Positions 24,320-36,300 of a stretch of 64,000 nucleotides of DNA are shown here, piece after piece. Position 1 is the first letter of the stretch, and the number at the start of each line of letters is the position of its first letter. The notes below the pieces were generated by a model. The model did not search any database. It was given only the letters and a program-made list of their open reading frames with translations, and had not been told where the DNA came from. The translations under genes were made by a program, and so were the position numbers. Source of the stretch: Bombus terrestris (taxonomy: Eukaryota > Arthropoda > Insecta > Hymenoptera > Apidae); NCBI RefSeq assembly GCF_910591885.1, contig NC_063276.1:8432001-8496000 (forward strand). The letters are read 5' to 3'.

Positions 24320-24700
24320 TAATACATAGGAATATTCTATCGTGTTGCGATGTAAATTAGTTGAAACGAATTGAATAATAGAGATAATGAGTGACTCTTC
24401 AAAATTTATAAAAGCTATTTTCCACAAATTCGAGGAATGTCTGATACCCTGTATTAAATCACAAGTTAATTTTTCTTGAGACTATTAATAGAATTATATT
24501 ACAATATCGTATAAAAATATTCTATTTTGCTGCCGTATAAATTAATTAAAATATAGATCTATTATTCGCATACAATAATTTTCGTAGATTTAAAAAATAT
24601 ATCATAGCCCGTATTGATCAATGCAAATTGTATAATCTTGTACAAGAACATTCTATTCCATTATAACGTAAATTAAATTAAAATGTAAATAAAGATAAAA
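24320..24700 (+). repeat. Degenerate tandem repeat, three units
   Basis: A motif of the form AATATTCTATNNTGNNGCGATGTAAATTA recurs near 24330, 24516 and 24648, each followed by A+T-rich sequence mentioning GTATT and CAAATT strings. Spacing is uneven (about 186 and 132 bp), so the units have diverged by indels. Confidence 0.35.
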
Positions 24701-26170
24701 GCTGAATGTTCGTGTGCACGTTTTATCTGAAAGTAAATGTTTCAATGATTTTGGACGACCATTGGGAAAATCAATCTTATCGGAACACAAGTCAGTACTC
24801 ATAGCAAACAAGATTAGCGCAGGTCGGAACTATCGTTTATCTTTTTGTTTGGAATCGAGTCATTCATTAAATTCTATGAAATAACGTTATCGTGATAGTC
24901 ACAATCAAGTACCATTTCTAAAGGATCTGCTAAAGGATCTAACCAGCCCTTTGTAACGTTACAAAAGAAAAAAATGACTCGATAAAGTACTCAATTAATT
25001 CTCATAAAGATTCCAGTTAACAATACTTTGCAATTACTTGAATAATAAACTATATCGTTGCGTTACAAAGCAAATAACCATTGCTACAAATGAACTATAG
25101 CGACCCACAGTATCCCGAATAATATACAGAGTGTTTTTAATTTTTCCAGACAAATTACATCGATACAGTACGATGAATAACAAAAGAAGCAGTGCTAATT
25201 ATGCAGTTTAGTCGCTTTTTCCAATGTTAACTATTTTCATTCGACCCAACAGTGCTTTTACCTTAAATATTGAAATAATTTTCATAAAATTGGAAGCGAA
25301 AAACATTATCTGGTGTATTAACAATTTTACCCAAATAGAAATTACAATACATTTTAATATTTAAATACTTCTTACGTTAAACATTCCTAATTTTTCAATC
25401 ATTTTCTAATAATTCTCCGGTATAATTAATCAAATAATCCACCAATGATTCTCCAGTAATTTTCTACTCCGAAATAACAAAATTTATTCCGCCTGAAACG
25501 ACCAGGCAATCTACTTCCTCTACCCCGATCCGCCATAAAATTCCATCCCACGGAACACCTGCACCCCAAAACCGTCTACCAAAGCCACCTAAATCACCCA
25601 TTACGATCATTCCCCGATCTCCTTCGTTGCCAATAAAAACACCTAAGACTTCGTCCATTCATTCGAACAGTGCACAAGAGAATAACAAACGGGTGACGAA
25701 TAGCAAGTACGACAAGACATATGACGAAGACAGTATGATCAGCTGTTCGAAAGGCACAAAGGATATTCTCGACTTGATTGTCGACGTGTGTAGTGTCAGG
25801 TAAATTGCTTAGATGTTTAGACATTAGACATCAATCGAGTGATTCGTTTTATCTGTTTTGTCTATTCAGTTTATTCATTCATTCAGAATTATGTAGGTGT
25901 TTCTTTAAGCGACCTACGCACGTTGAAATATAATATGCCGCGAAAATATTTGAACACTTATGGTAGAAAATTCTCTTTTATGTGTATATCGTGCTTGCTA
26001 TATAAAATAATTTTAAACGATTATATTGGCAAAATTTGAAACCAATTTGAAAATTTGAAACTGAAAAAATATAGAAATTGCAAGATACAGTAAAAGTTAG
26101 TATACGGTTAGTATACGGAATATGTAACAAGTGTTAACGATAATTTTACTGAATATCGGGGCCTATTGAT
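24701..26170. other. A+T-rich non-coding DNA with transposon scraps
   Basis: 25470-25830 is pyrimidine- and C-rich on the + strand but has no supported coding frame. ATACAGAGTGT near 25124 resembles a MITE end without a partner. No gene is supported. Confidence 0.35.
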
Positions 26171-26342
26171 ACAGGCTATCCCAGCAATCATAGTACACTA
26201 ACAAAGTGACAAATTTTCAAATTCGTTTTTCTCGAAAAAGAAACGTTACATGAAAAAATTTTATTCTATATTTTTGACTTATTCATGTAGATTTCACTAT
26301 GTACTTTCTGATGATTGTATCATAATTGCTTGGACACCCTGT
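26171..26342. mobile_element. 172-bp MITE
   Basis: The left end is ACAGGCTATCCCAGCAATCA and the reverse complement of the right end is ACAGGGTGTCCAAGCAATTA, giving imperfect terminal inverted repeats of about 20 bp. The flanks are AT on the left and AT/TA on the right, consistent with a TA-type duplication. The interior is non-coding. It ends about 970 bp upstream of the apolipophorin start codon. Confidence 0.7.
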
Positions 26343-26619
26343 ATTAGTAAGCTGTAATATTCAGTAAAGTTCGTTACGTGTTATCATTTTTTTATTTACA
26401 ATAGATAATCGACTGTTAAAACTTTTTCATGATCTCTACGAAATAAATAGTTACCTCAAATATCTTACAAGATCTATGTATATTTTCAGAAATTTTTCAA
26501 AACCAGTACCATGATTTTCAATCGTAACAATCGAATGTCAGGGAGAACAATGGAATTTGAGAATGTTTCATGTATAACGCACATATTCATAAAACGTGTC
26601 TACATCTTGCTTGATCTGA

Positions 26620-26930
26620 GATATGTAAAGTCAATTCGTCTACGTAAATTACAAATAAACTTGTCGTAGCAAATATCAGAATAAACTCAAGGTTATTTGT
26701 TACTTTGGAAAAAAAAGAGGATACAAAGGTATCAATTTTCCGAATGTCCAGTTGGACAAATTGTAAAGTACAAATTAAATAATAATAATAATAATAAAAA
26801 AAAGAGCAAAGGTACCAAAGAAACATCAAAATTCTGTTCTCTTTCACCGTGTAATAATTTTTTCTTTTTTTTTTCGAGAGAGGAAGAAACCGAAACACTG
26901 TAAGGGAAAACCAAACGAGGCGCAAAAGTT
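26620..26930 (+). repeat. Diverged repeat, copy B, with an AAT microsatellite
   Basis: This copy shares ordered landmarks with 23300-23580: the TCAATTCGTCTACG string at the left, a T-run, then CCGAAACACTG and CCAAACGAGGC at the right. An (AAT)n run sits inside at 26780-26796. Not coding, although some frames stay open. Confidence 0.5.
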
Positions 26931-26989
26931 TAAAATAATGTCCCAATGGGAGTGTATCTCAGTAAGTGAATACTAGTGGAAAGTCAGAA

Positions 26990-27310
26990 CCGAAGTGTTT
27001 TAACGAAACCTCAAAGCCGATGGATCGCAACATGTTGCAGCGTGTGTAAGCCACTTGGTGCGACCTACCACGGGGTCTCGTTATCTCAGTGTCAGCGTGA
27101 CGAACAGAGCACATACGAACCGTATGCCAATGTCCAGCAGCTTGGTCAAGTGGTAAAGAGTGAGAGGGGGGCCGCAAGAGCATAAAAGCACGGACGAAGA
27201 AAAGCATCCATGCTTTCGTGGTGTTTCTCCCGTGGTCACATCTCTCGTGCCCCAGGCTGATATACATTGTGCGACAGTGCGAAACTTTCTGCCTACTAGA
27301 GACAACGATC
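26990..27310 (+). promoter_or_regulatory. Putative promoter and 5' untranslated region of the apolipophorin gene
   Basis: A block with higher G+C than its surroundings directly precedes the start codon. CATAAAAG at 27181-27188 is a TATA-like element. A start of transcription about 30 bases downstream would leave a leader of roughly 100 nt. If transcription starts further upstream, the ATG at 27210 opens a 16-codon upstream frame ending at 27260. The true start site cannot be fixed from sequence, and an additional upstream untranslated exon is possible. Confidence 0.35.
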
Positions 27311-27386
27311 ATGGGACATCCACCTCGACTTACGAGAGCAGCCCTCGTTTGCCTCTTATTTCTGTTCGTGGTTACCGAATCAGCAT
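27311..27386 (+). CDS. apolpp: Apolipophorin exon 1: start codon and signal peptide
   Basis: The exon runs from ATG in the context GATCATGG to the donor CAT|GTAAGT at 27387. It encodes residues 1-25 plus one base, MGHPPRLTRA then a hydrophobic stretch and VTESA, a standard secretory signal. Its phase fits the microexon at 51360. An alternative upstream ATG in the same frame is absent; upstream in-frame codons are non-ATG. Confidence 0.82.
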
Positions 27387-30300
27387 GTAAGTACCACTTA
27401 TAAGCTTATCTTCAATGCTTACTGTAGGCAACCAAATTCTCCGGTTTATCCAAGAAGCGTATAATTTTCAAACTTGAATATTTCATGCATATTTTTGCAT
27501 AAATTTTCGCGTGAGAGCATGATGTAAAGAACGCAGATCCGGAACAGCTTCGTCATATTTTCATTAGAAAATTTCTAAATTGTGAAAAGAAATACGAGTG
27601 TTCGGATACTCGGCTGCCCACGTTACTGTTAATTAAGGGAATGAAAATTGTCTTTATTGGATTCATCATTCTCTATAGTAATTCCTGTATTTCATTGACT
27701 CTCAGTTGTTTAAATCTTTATTTTTGTTCTATTTTTCTGAGGTATCTTTTAAACGTTATACTTACGAGTTAATTATATAATATAATAAAAAATATGTAAA
27801 ATTATAATAATACAAAATATGTATAGTGAAAAATGTACAGTAATATAAAACCATAGTAATATTTGTATATTTTCCATACCGTTGGAATCTCAGAATGTGT
27901 TAGTTAGAAAATTAGATGTATGAATGTAAAGGACACAGCTTGTATAAATGGAATTTAAACAAGTTAGAAGTCTACTGTATTGAGTTGTGTTAGAAAGTTA
28001 ATGTTTTGATGTTGTAATAATGTATCATTGAGACTGAACAATCGAAAATAGGATTAGCAATGGAGGCGTTAGGATTTCCTCGAAAGTAGCTAAATTAGAA
28101 AGAGAAAGTTGTAGTTTCGGGATATAACTGGAACTTTTTTAAAAGTAATTTTCTCTATGAACTCTCTCATAGTCAACTTTTTCACATTTTTGTCGCTTAC
28201 ATACTGTGATATATTATTTGATCTTTACAACGCAATATTTTAATCAAAGATTAACATTTTTTATCGTCCATGTGCTTATGCGCGAATCATAAGAACTAAA
28301 TTCTGGTGAAGATAGATAACAAAACAAAAACCAGGTAAACCCATTTTTTAAATAAAGAGGAGCAAATGCGAACATATATATACATTTGAGATGAAATGAG
28401 AAAGCTCGTAGAGTAAATTTATAATTTTCTATATTTCTAGATTATTATTTCATATAAATAACTGTCTGTAAAATAGTGATATAATTTTATCGGAGAGAAA
28501 TATGAAGCATCGATGAAACAAAAATGAACGACAAGTATTCTCCTTTATCTTTAAAATGGCTTTTTTCGAGACGACGAATTAGGAGATAAATGACACGCTC
28601 GCGTTAACCAAAGTTTCTCGGGGTCTTCTGTGAGTCTCAGAAGGGAAGAAACAACGACTCTTCTTTGTCATAAAAACGGTTCCTTTGGAACAGGAAATTT
28701 CAGAAGAAAGAAGATAGCACATCTTCGTTAGAACTTAAGTCACTTTCTTCTGTTAAGAAACTCTTTTGTTGGGAATGTGCTAAAAAATTGGACGTCTCAA
28801 AACAGTTTTCCTTTGAATGGAAGTAGCTCGTTTTAAAACATTCTTAAAGATTCCTTTCTATACGAAAATTTGTTATCCTTTCATATAGAAAATGATAGAA
28901 CTATCTTTTCGTTGAACTTTTACTGAAAAAGTTCACGATATGGGAATTGCAAGAATAAACACATATGTCGCAATCTTTTTTATCTCAAAGAATGATAATT
29001 ATTTTTTAAAATTTCAAAACTTATTTATTAAAAGAAAAAAAAAAAGAAATGTCCAGAAATAAGTAGATTGGTTTAAAAAGAAAAGATTATGTATATTACA
29101 GTTGAATTATGATATAATATAGATAATTGATGAATCGGGGGCAAAATTCATGGAATTGGATGATATCGAACTTCTAAATATTCCATATATTTTCGACAAG
29201 CGATAAAAGACATATAAATATAAACAGATAAAACTCATCGCTCTTTTTTTAAATATTTCGATGACATTAATGTCATTTTGGACACAAAATTTTAAGAAAT
29301 ATTTTTCCCTGAATAGAATTATTCGTAGAAATATCTTCCATTCGAGATATATAAAAGGAAGAAAGCGATGACAACAAAACTGGTTCGATCAACTAGTTAT
29401 CTAGCTTGCGAAATAGTTGGCATAAACTCTTGTAAGCGTTATCTAACTCACAGATTGGCGATATGTATTTGGCGAGTTCTTCTTTTTGTCGTTGAAAAAT
29501 ATAATCATTAAGAAATCGTAATAGAATTTTAACCTCTTGGAATCTCTTAATTTCTTCGAAACTTCTTTAATTCGAAGACTTGTTCATTATCGAACGAATC
29601 TCAACAGCTCGAAAATCGAATTGAATTTCAATATTTTAATCGAAATTACAGTATTTCAGATCGGATTACTTAAGAGTTCCTATTCAGTTGTAATTTCACT
29701 GTCACTGCAAAAAATGGATTAATGTTATTTAAGAATTTATAACAAGATTAACGCAACAACAGGTTAAATTACTTATGCACGTTACACAAAATTATTTCAA
29801 ATCGGATTACTTAATAATTTCTATTCAGTTGCAATTTCACTGTCACTGCAAAAATAGATTAATGTTATTTAAGAATTTATAACAAGATTAACGCAACAAC
29901 AGGTCAAATTACTTCTGCAACGTTGCACAAAATTCTATACACATTCTCGTATCTTATCGTTGTTTTTTTCCATTTCTTCTTCGTTTGAATTAAATTTAAC
30001 CTCGTCTTGTCGAAATAAGATGAAAGTCATTTCCTTCGTTAGGAAACTTTTCTAGATTATGTTATGATTTTTCAACTTAACAACGAGCCTCGTGAAAATG
30101 CGGTTTCTTATTTTAATTTACGGATGAAGAGACCCGTAACTAAACTTAAACTTTCATAAATACATTCGTAATGTTTATAAAGTTTCTTCCATACTAAAAT
30201 ACATTACCATAATTAGATTGTAATATACATCATCATCATCAATCCTCCATAGGAAAATGCTGAGATTTCATTCTTGAATTTGTCTTTAGAATTTTTATCC

Positions 30301-33300
30301 TCATTTGTATATCTTGTTTTTTATATTCCAATTTCACTTTCATTTATCGAACAAAAGCTTTCAATGTTTCAACTTAGCATAAAATTGAAACAGGAAATCA
30401 CGCAGTTCCCAGACCACTGTCGACGCGATGGAACGTGCTTGATTGTATCGGTACCTTCCGCGAGTGCCATGCACAGTGAGAGTTAGAACAAGAGAAAGTG
30501 TAATAGTGTTAGTGACAACGGGATAGTGATGGTGATCCCACCACTGACACGCGATTTATCACAAGCACGTGATACATACACTCGTCTGTGTAAACACACA
30601 CAAACAGAATCCCTGAGCACAGTAATCCTCCGACAGCTATCCTCCGACTGAAAATTCAAACTCGCAACGGAACAGAACCAAAATCATCCTACGCAAACGC
30701 TATGAAACATGAATACGATCCGTAACATCGCACTGAAACGAACCACTGGAAGCTATCGCACAACACCAATAAACAGTATACCCTTCGAAGCCATAGAAAC
30801 CTCACTAGAGCGAAGAAGAAAGCACGTGAGCCTAAAATACGCTGCTAAATTATCTTCTACCCCAAACAACCCCTACAATGACGTAACCACACGTAGATAC
30901 GCAGACCTATAGACAAAAAGACCAAAAATGCCACACCCTTTCTCCATATCAACATATCGAAAATATTCGAATATAACTGAAGGTACACATCGATAGCGTT
31001 TATAACAGGTAGCTACAGAAAATTAGCATGCTGGGTTGTAAAAATCCCCTAAATAAACACGATTCTAACAAAAATAACAATTAACATAGAGCGTAAGATT
31101 GGATTTTCCAGCTTAGACAACAAATACTTTTATCACAATGAAACATATGCCGATGCATGAAAAACAGACCAGTTACATTCGCCTTCATTTGCAACGACAT
31201 AACCAGAAAACAATAGCTTCCTAAAACCACGTCTACTTTTACAATTGAAGCATATGCTGTCCTCGGATCCCTCAAATAGATACAAAGAAATGGCGATCAT
31301 TATACATAATATACTGACTACAATGACGTGAGTTTAATGAACGCTATAGGGGAAATCCAAATAATAAGAACGAACGGGAAATCATAGGAAACATCCAAGA
31401 GGCTTACAGAGAATTTAACAAGGATGGCAAACACGTGATCTTTACGTGAGTTCCATTTCACCAAGGCCAGACAACATTCCTTCCAGCGAATGAAACAGCG
31501 TATGAAAATCTTGCCATCTCACTGCACGTAACCGGAAAAGAAGAATGAAACAGAATATTGACCAAGTTAAGAGAAACGAAAAACTACGACGTTGTAGAGA
31601 ACTTTTAGCGACAAAGGCCCACCCACAATATGACTGAAAAGGAAAGAGCAATTGTGACAATGCAGTCTCACTGCAGGATGCTGCAAAATAATACGTCAAC
31701 ACGTACTGGAAAAAACGGAATTAACCTTTTACAGCTTGCGTAACCAAACTTTGATAACCAACTACTATTGTTCGACTGTAAAAAATACAAATACCAAAGA
31801 GCGAAATACAAATTGCACTCACCACGCAACCTCGATGTCGCAAGCCCACGTAAAAAGTAGTTTAGAGTTCTTAGAGGATAGAAAACTGGATCAAGAAATA
31901 TGCATAATTTCCAATCTAAGGAGTGGCTAATGACGAAGAAGTCATTCGAGGCGACGGTAAACACGCAACAAAAGGGAGTGGAGAAATCACACGTATATTA
32001 ACGATTTAAAGAATTTTCGAACTTGAAGAATTTTTTAATGGCGAATAAATTATATCAGCTATAATACTTTCTACTACTAAAGATAAAAATGCTTGAAACT
32101 TCACTTAATTACAACATAAATTCTTGAAAATAACCTGAAGCTGAATTTAAGTTATACATATATCGTACTCCCCAAATTTTTTAGTTTCTCTTTTCTTTTT
32201 CTTAAATGTTTGAACAGTAAAAGAATCCTAAGATTGATTTGGAAACAACGTAAAAAGCAAAGTCAGATCATGGTACTTCTGAAATTTAAAAAATCTCAGA
32301 AAAATGGAAACGTACGAATAGCAAAAAAAAACAACTTTAGAAACAGACCTAAATCACCGTGCATGCTTCTTTCGCTTGCTGCAAACTTGCAAAGTGAAAA
32401 CAAACTCGGCGCTGAAAACCGGAACTTCCTCTCTTCAAGAGAAAGAAAAAAGAAACGGAGCTCGCTCACTATCCATAGACGAGCAAAATATCTTTCGTTT
32501 TTTTCTAACGATGTGATAAACAACGTCTCCGCGTCCCATCACGATCCATCAATTTTTCAAGTCGCCATACGGCCGACGGGTGTCTGCTACGTAACTCCAT
32601 ATACCCGAACTCGAAACTCGTTACACCGTCGTGAAACTTTTTCTCAGGGCCCATTACCACGTTGATAACGTGACGAAGATAAAGGCAGGCAGAAAAACAG
32701 AGAAAGTGTGTAGGGGGAGACGGTGGCGAAATATTTTTTAACAGGCTTATAAATTGAATTTATGCGAGAAAAGCATCAGGGACGAGTCACAATGGGGCGA
32801 GGAGTCACCCTCACGTCGCAGCAACATTCCGTTAGAAGTTTGTTCAGTGTGGCTCAGACCACCTCTAAAATGCATGGAACTACCCCTTTGCAGTCCCACA
32901 GGAATTCTGTGTGGACCAGGTAAATAAGTTCCACCCTCGCAGATACGTATCTCGCATAAAAGTTTTCGTGGAAACGCAGGGTATCCAGGGCAGGGACGCG
33001 TCTAAGGTGTTTTTTTCGACGATACCACGGTTCGACGAACTGTATACAATTTGGATGAGAATACGGTATAATACGGTCGTATATTAAAATATACAGTGAA
33101 ATGTGCGGTATATGAATTAATAGGGAAACACGACTGTTCAGAGAATAGCAGAATATTCATATGTCTTTAAAGTAATTGCTTTGTATCTTAAGTGGAATAG
33201 CATAGTCATGAATGCAAATGAGTATATGATCACCACAGATATTTACGGAATTTCATATTCATATTTTTCTGAGGGTAAATAAAGTAATAAAACTTGAACA

Positions 33301-36300
33301 GAAATTTGTTTTATCTACTGAATATTCTAATAGGCGGTGAACTTTATTTTTGTTGTTTGCTATGTTTTGAACTTCCCTCTTTTTCTGATTTAAATTTCCT
33401 ATAAATGCATAAAAATTCGTAGTTGAATGATGATATGTCATACTTAAATTTTCAATATTGACGAGTCTTTAAAGTTTGGATAGGTCTTGACAATCTTTTC
33501 TGAAAATCTTGACGAGTATTCATTTTTCTAACGAAAATTGTATATTTACGCTAAGCTCTCGAGACTTCCAAGACGAAACTTATATTTTGTATAAAATATT
33601 AGAGATAGACGTAAAATCATGCAGATAAGATACTATAGGTGGAATATAATGTAAGAGATTGTAGATATGAAATCGAAGATGTAAGATGCATAATATCCGT
33701 CTATTTCAAGATTGCCGAGATTCCAAAAGCTTTCAAGATCTGACAAGACTTTCGAGTCTTATCAAAGTTCAAACATAGAAAGACATATTAAAGCTTTTCA
33801 AGACTTTCAACATTCTTAAATAGCGTATCATATTTGAAGTGATTCGATATGTCACGTTATTTGCGCAGATTCGTACTTTTATGAACACGATTAAAAAAGA
33901 AGAATATTAAATATTATAACAAGTACTTTACTTTGAATATTTTATATATTTCTCTCCACACGTCTTACGTATAAAATGAGGATTTTTATGCAATTCTGCA
34001 CTTTTACGAACAAAATAAAAGAAATGGAACTTTTGTAGAAATATACTTCATCTACTGAAAATTATAGCAATACACGCCACTATGGATATTTTATAAATTC
34101 TTTTGCATCATATACATTCTGTGGGTATGTGCAACTTCAAATTTATCATAATTTTTACATAAAAATTCCCGATATAATATATATGCCGCCAACCATAAAT
34201 AGCGGTACACTTACTCGTTACATTTATTAAAAAACTCCAACAAATTCTATTTCACATCATATTTTCCACACTAATGCGACCGAAGTAACAGATTTATATC
34301 GAGATAATTCGAATAAAAACCAATAAAAACCATTTAACTTGTACTATACATCATCTTGTTCCTTAATACTTGTAGTCAACAACGTATTTTCCAATCTTCT
34401 ACAAATGCATAAATGCACAATCAGTTGATCTTTAATCGTACTTTCAACTTTACGCAAATTTCTCGACCAATGATATACATTGCGGTATCCCGAACGATAG
34501 AAAGGGTCAACGAGCTTCAAGCTCCGTGCGGTTCGTCGTGTTAAAAGGTTATTCGCCGTGTCAAGGATGAAGAGATTAACGTTAACAGACGGATGTCGAA
34601 ATCAGAGATTAATTTCGACAGATAGGATTCGAACAGATTAACAGCGGTTACCGTGAAATTCCCGTCTTTTTTATGGTTTTGAATACACATTTCTTCTCAA
34701 TTATAAGAGACTTTATGTACCGCTGTTCTTTTTATTTTTAGGAGTATTTGGTTCGTTTTAATGACTAGCTTTTGTCTTTTGTCATGTTTGGTCTAATTTA
34801 GCTTCAGTGACTATCCATAGAGTAAGCTGCGTTACTCTAGACGTCAGTATACTCTGCTAATGGCTACTAAAGTATTCTGCGTCCAATGGCTTTGCCATAT
34901 TGCAGCATGCTTTTGTTTCACTCGAATTTCTACTAGTTATTTGTCTTTATTCTTGTCGCTTGAAGCGCAACCTACCATTTTTCTACTTTTCTTGACTGTT
35001 TACGTTTCTTTGTGCTTATCTTAAACCCGTTTTAATAGACTATTATTGTATAAGGAATACTTTTACATGTGCAATCGATAAGTTCTTCAATATCTGTAAC
35101 TATATTTATTTTAATTTTGATATGTCTTTTGTTAATTTTTATAGCTTTTTATGTAGTTATTTAGAATTATTTGTTAGATATTAATTTTTTTATTTCATAT
35201 CTATTTGAAGATATTCAGAATTAACTGAATCTTTTACGAAATAACTTTTCTCCGAAATTATAGTAAATTCTTATAATTCTATTAATAACGACAAATAAAC
35301 ACGTACTGTAAGAGCATAGATATAAAAGCCAGTCAGCGTAGCAATGATCTCCAAAGCAACGCAGATAACAAAATCGATTCGTTTGATTATTATTGACCCG
35401 TAAACTCACGATTTTTTGGCCTTTGCAAAAAGTTCAAATCGGTTGAGATCACGGTGTGGACTTTGAAACTGATCGACGCATTCTTCGAAAGGAAATCCAA
35501 AAGGAGTAGTAAATAATAGATAATATCTGATTTGACGAATATTTTCTTTCGTGAATATATTTGCAACATTTTCCTTATTTTTGTTTAAATTCTTTTATGA
35601 TAACATCTAGCACTTTTAAAATACTTATAGAAGTTTCAATTTTTCAAATATTCCTTTCTATCGAGATTAATAACAAATAATTTTAAATAAAAGATTTTAA
35701 ATTTTAAGAAGAAGTTAATAGAAATGTAGTCTTGATATTTCTTTCATCACTTTTCATAGCTTCACAGAAGATGTAATTATTTCTTCTTTTTTTTCTTTAC
35801 TAAAATAATATAACGTTTAAACAGTTTTAATATCTGTTGATCTAGGAGAAATAGATTGAAGCAAAATATTAGCAGTGTATTAATAACAGAAACGTATAAT
35901 TTTCGATTCTTATCGCGTCGGTTCAGTGCTTTCCTTCATATTTTTAAAAATTTCAAGATGTAATCGTTTCCTTAAAATTCTATCAATTAAAAAAGAACCT
36001 GATATTTGTAAATTTGTTTAAATTAATTAAAACAGAGAATGTAGAACTTTCATTTTCTATCCTCCCAGATTAGTATCTTTCTTATTTGTTTAACATCTTG
36101 TACGAAAATTGCGTTCAGTTAAGGAAAAATTCTAATTTCTGTGAATTTGATAAAAGAAAAAGAAAATAGCGTAATGTAACAAAAGAAATGTAGAGAGTAT
36201 TCCTTTCCTCTTCTTCGTTCTGTATTTTATTTCGCGATAAAACTTATCCGTGACATTTAACTTATTATTACGCTCTTACCGTCATGGACTTACGTGCGTT

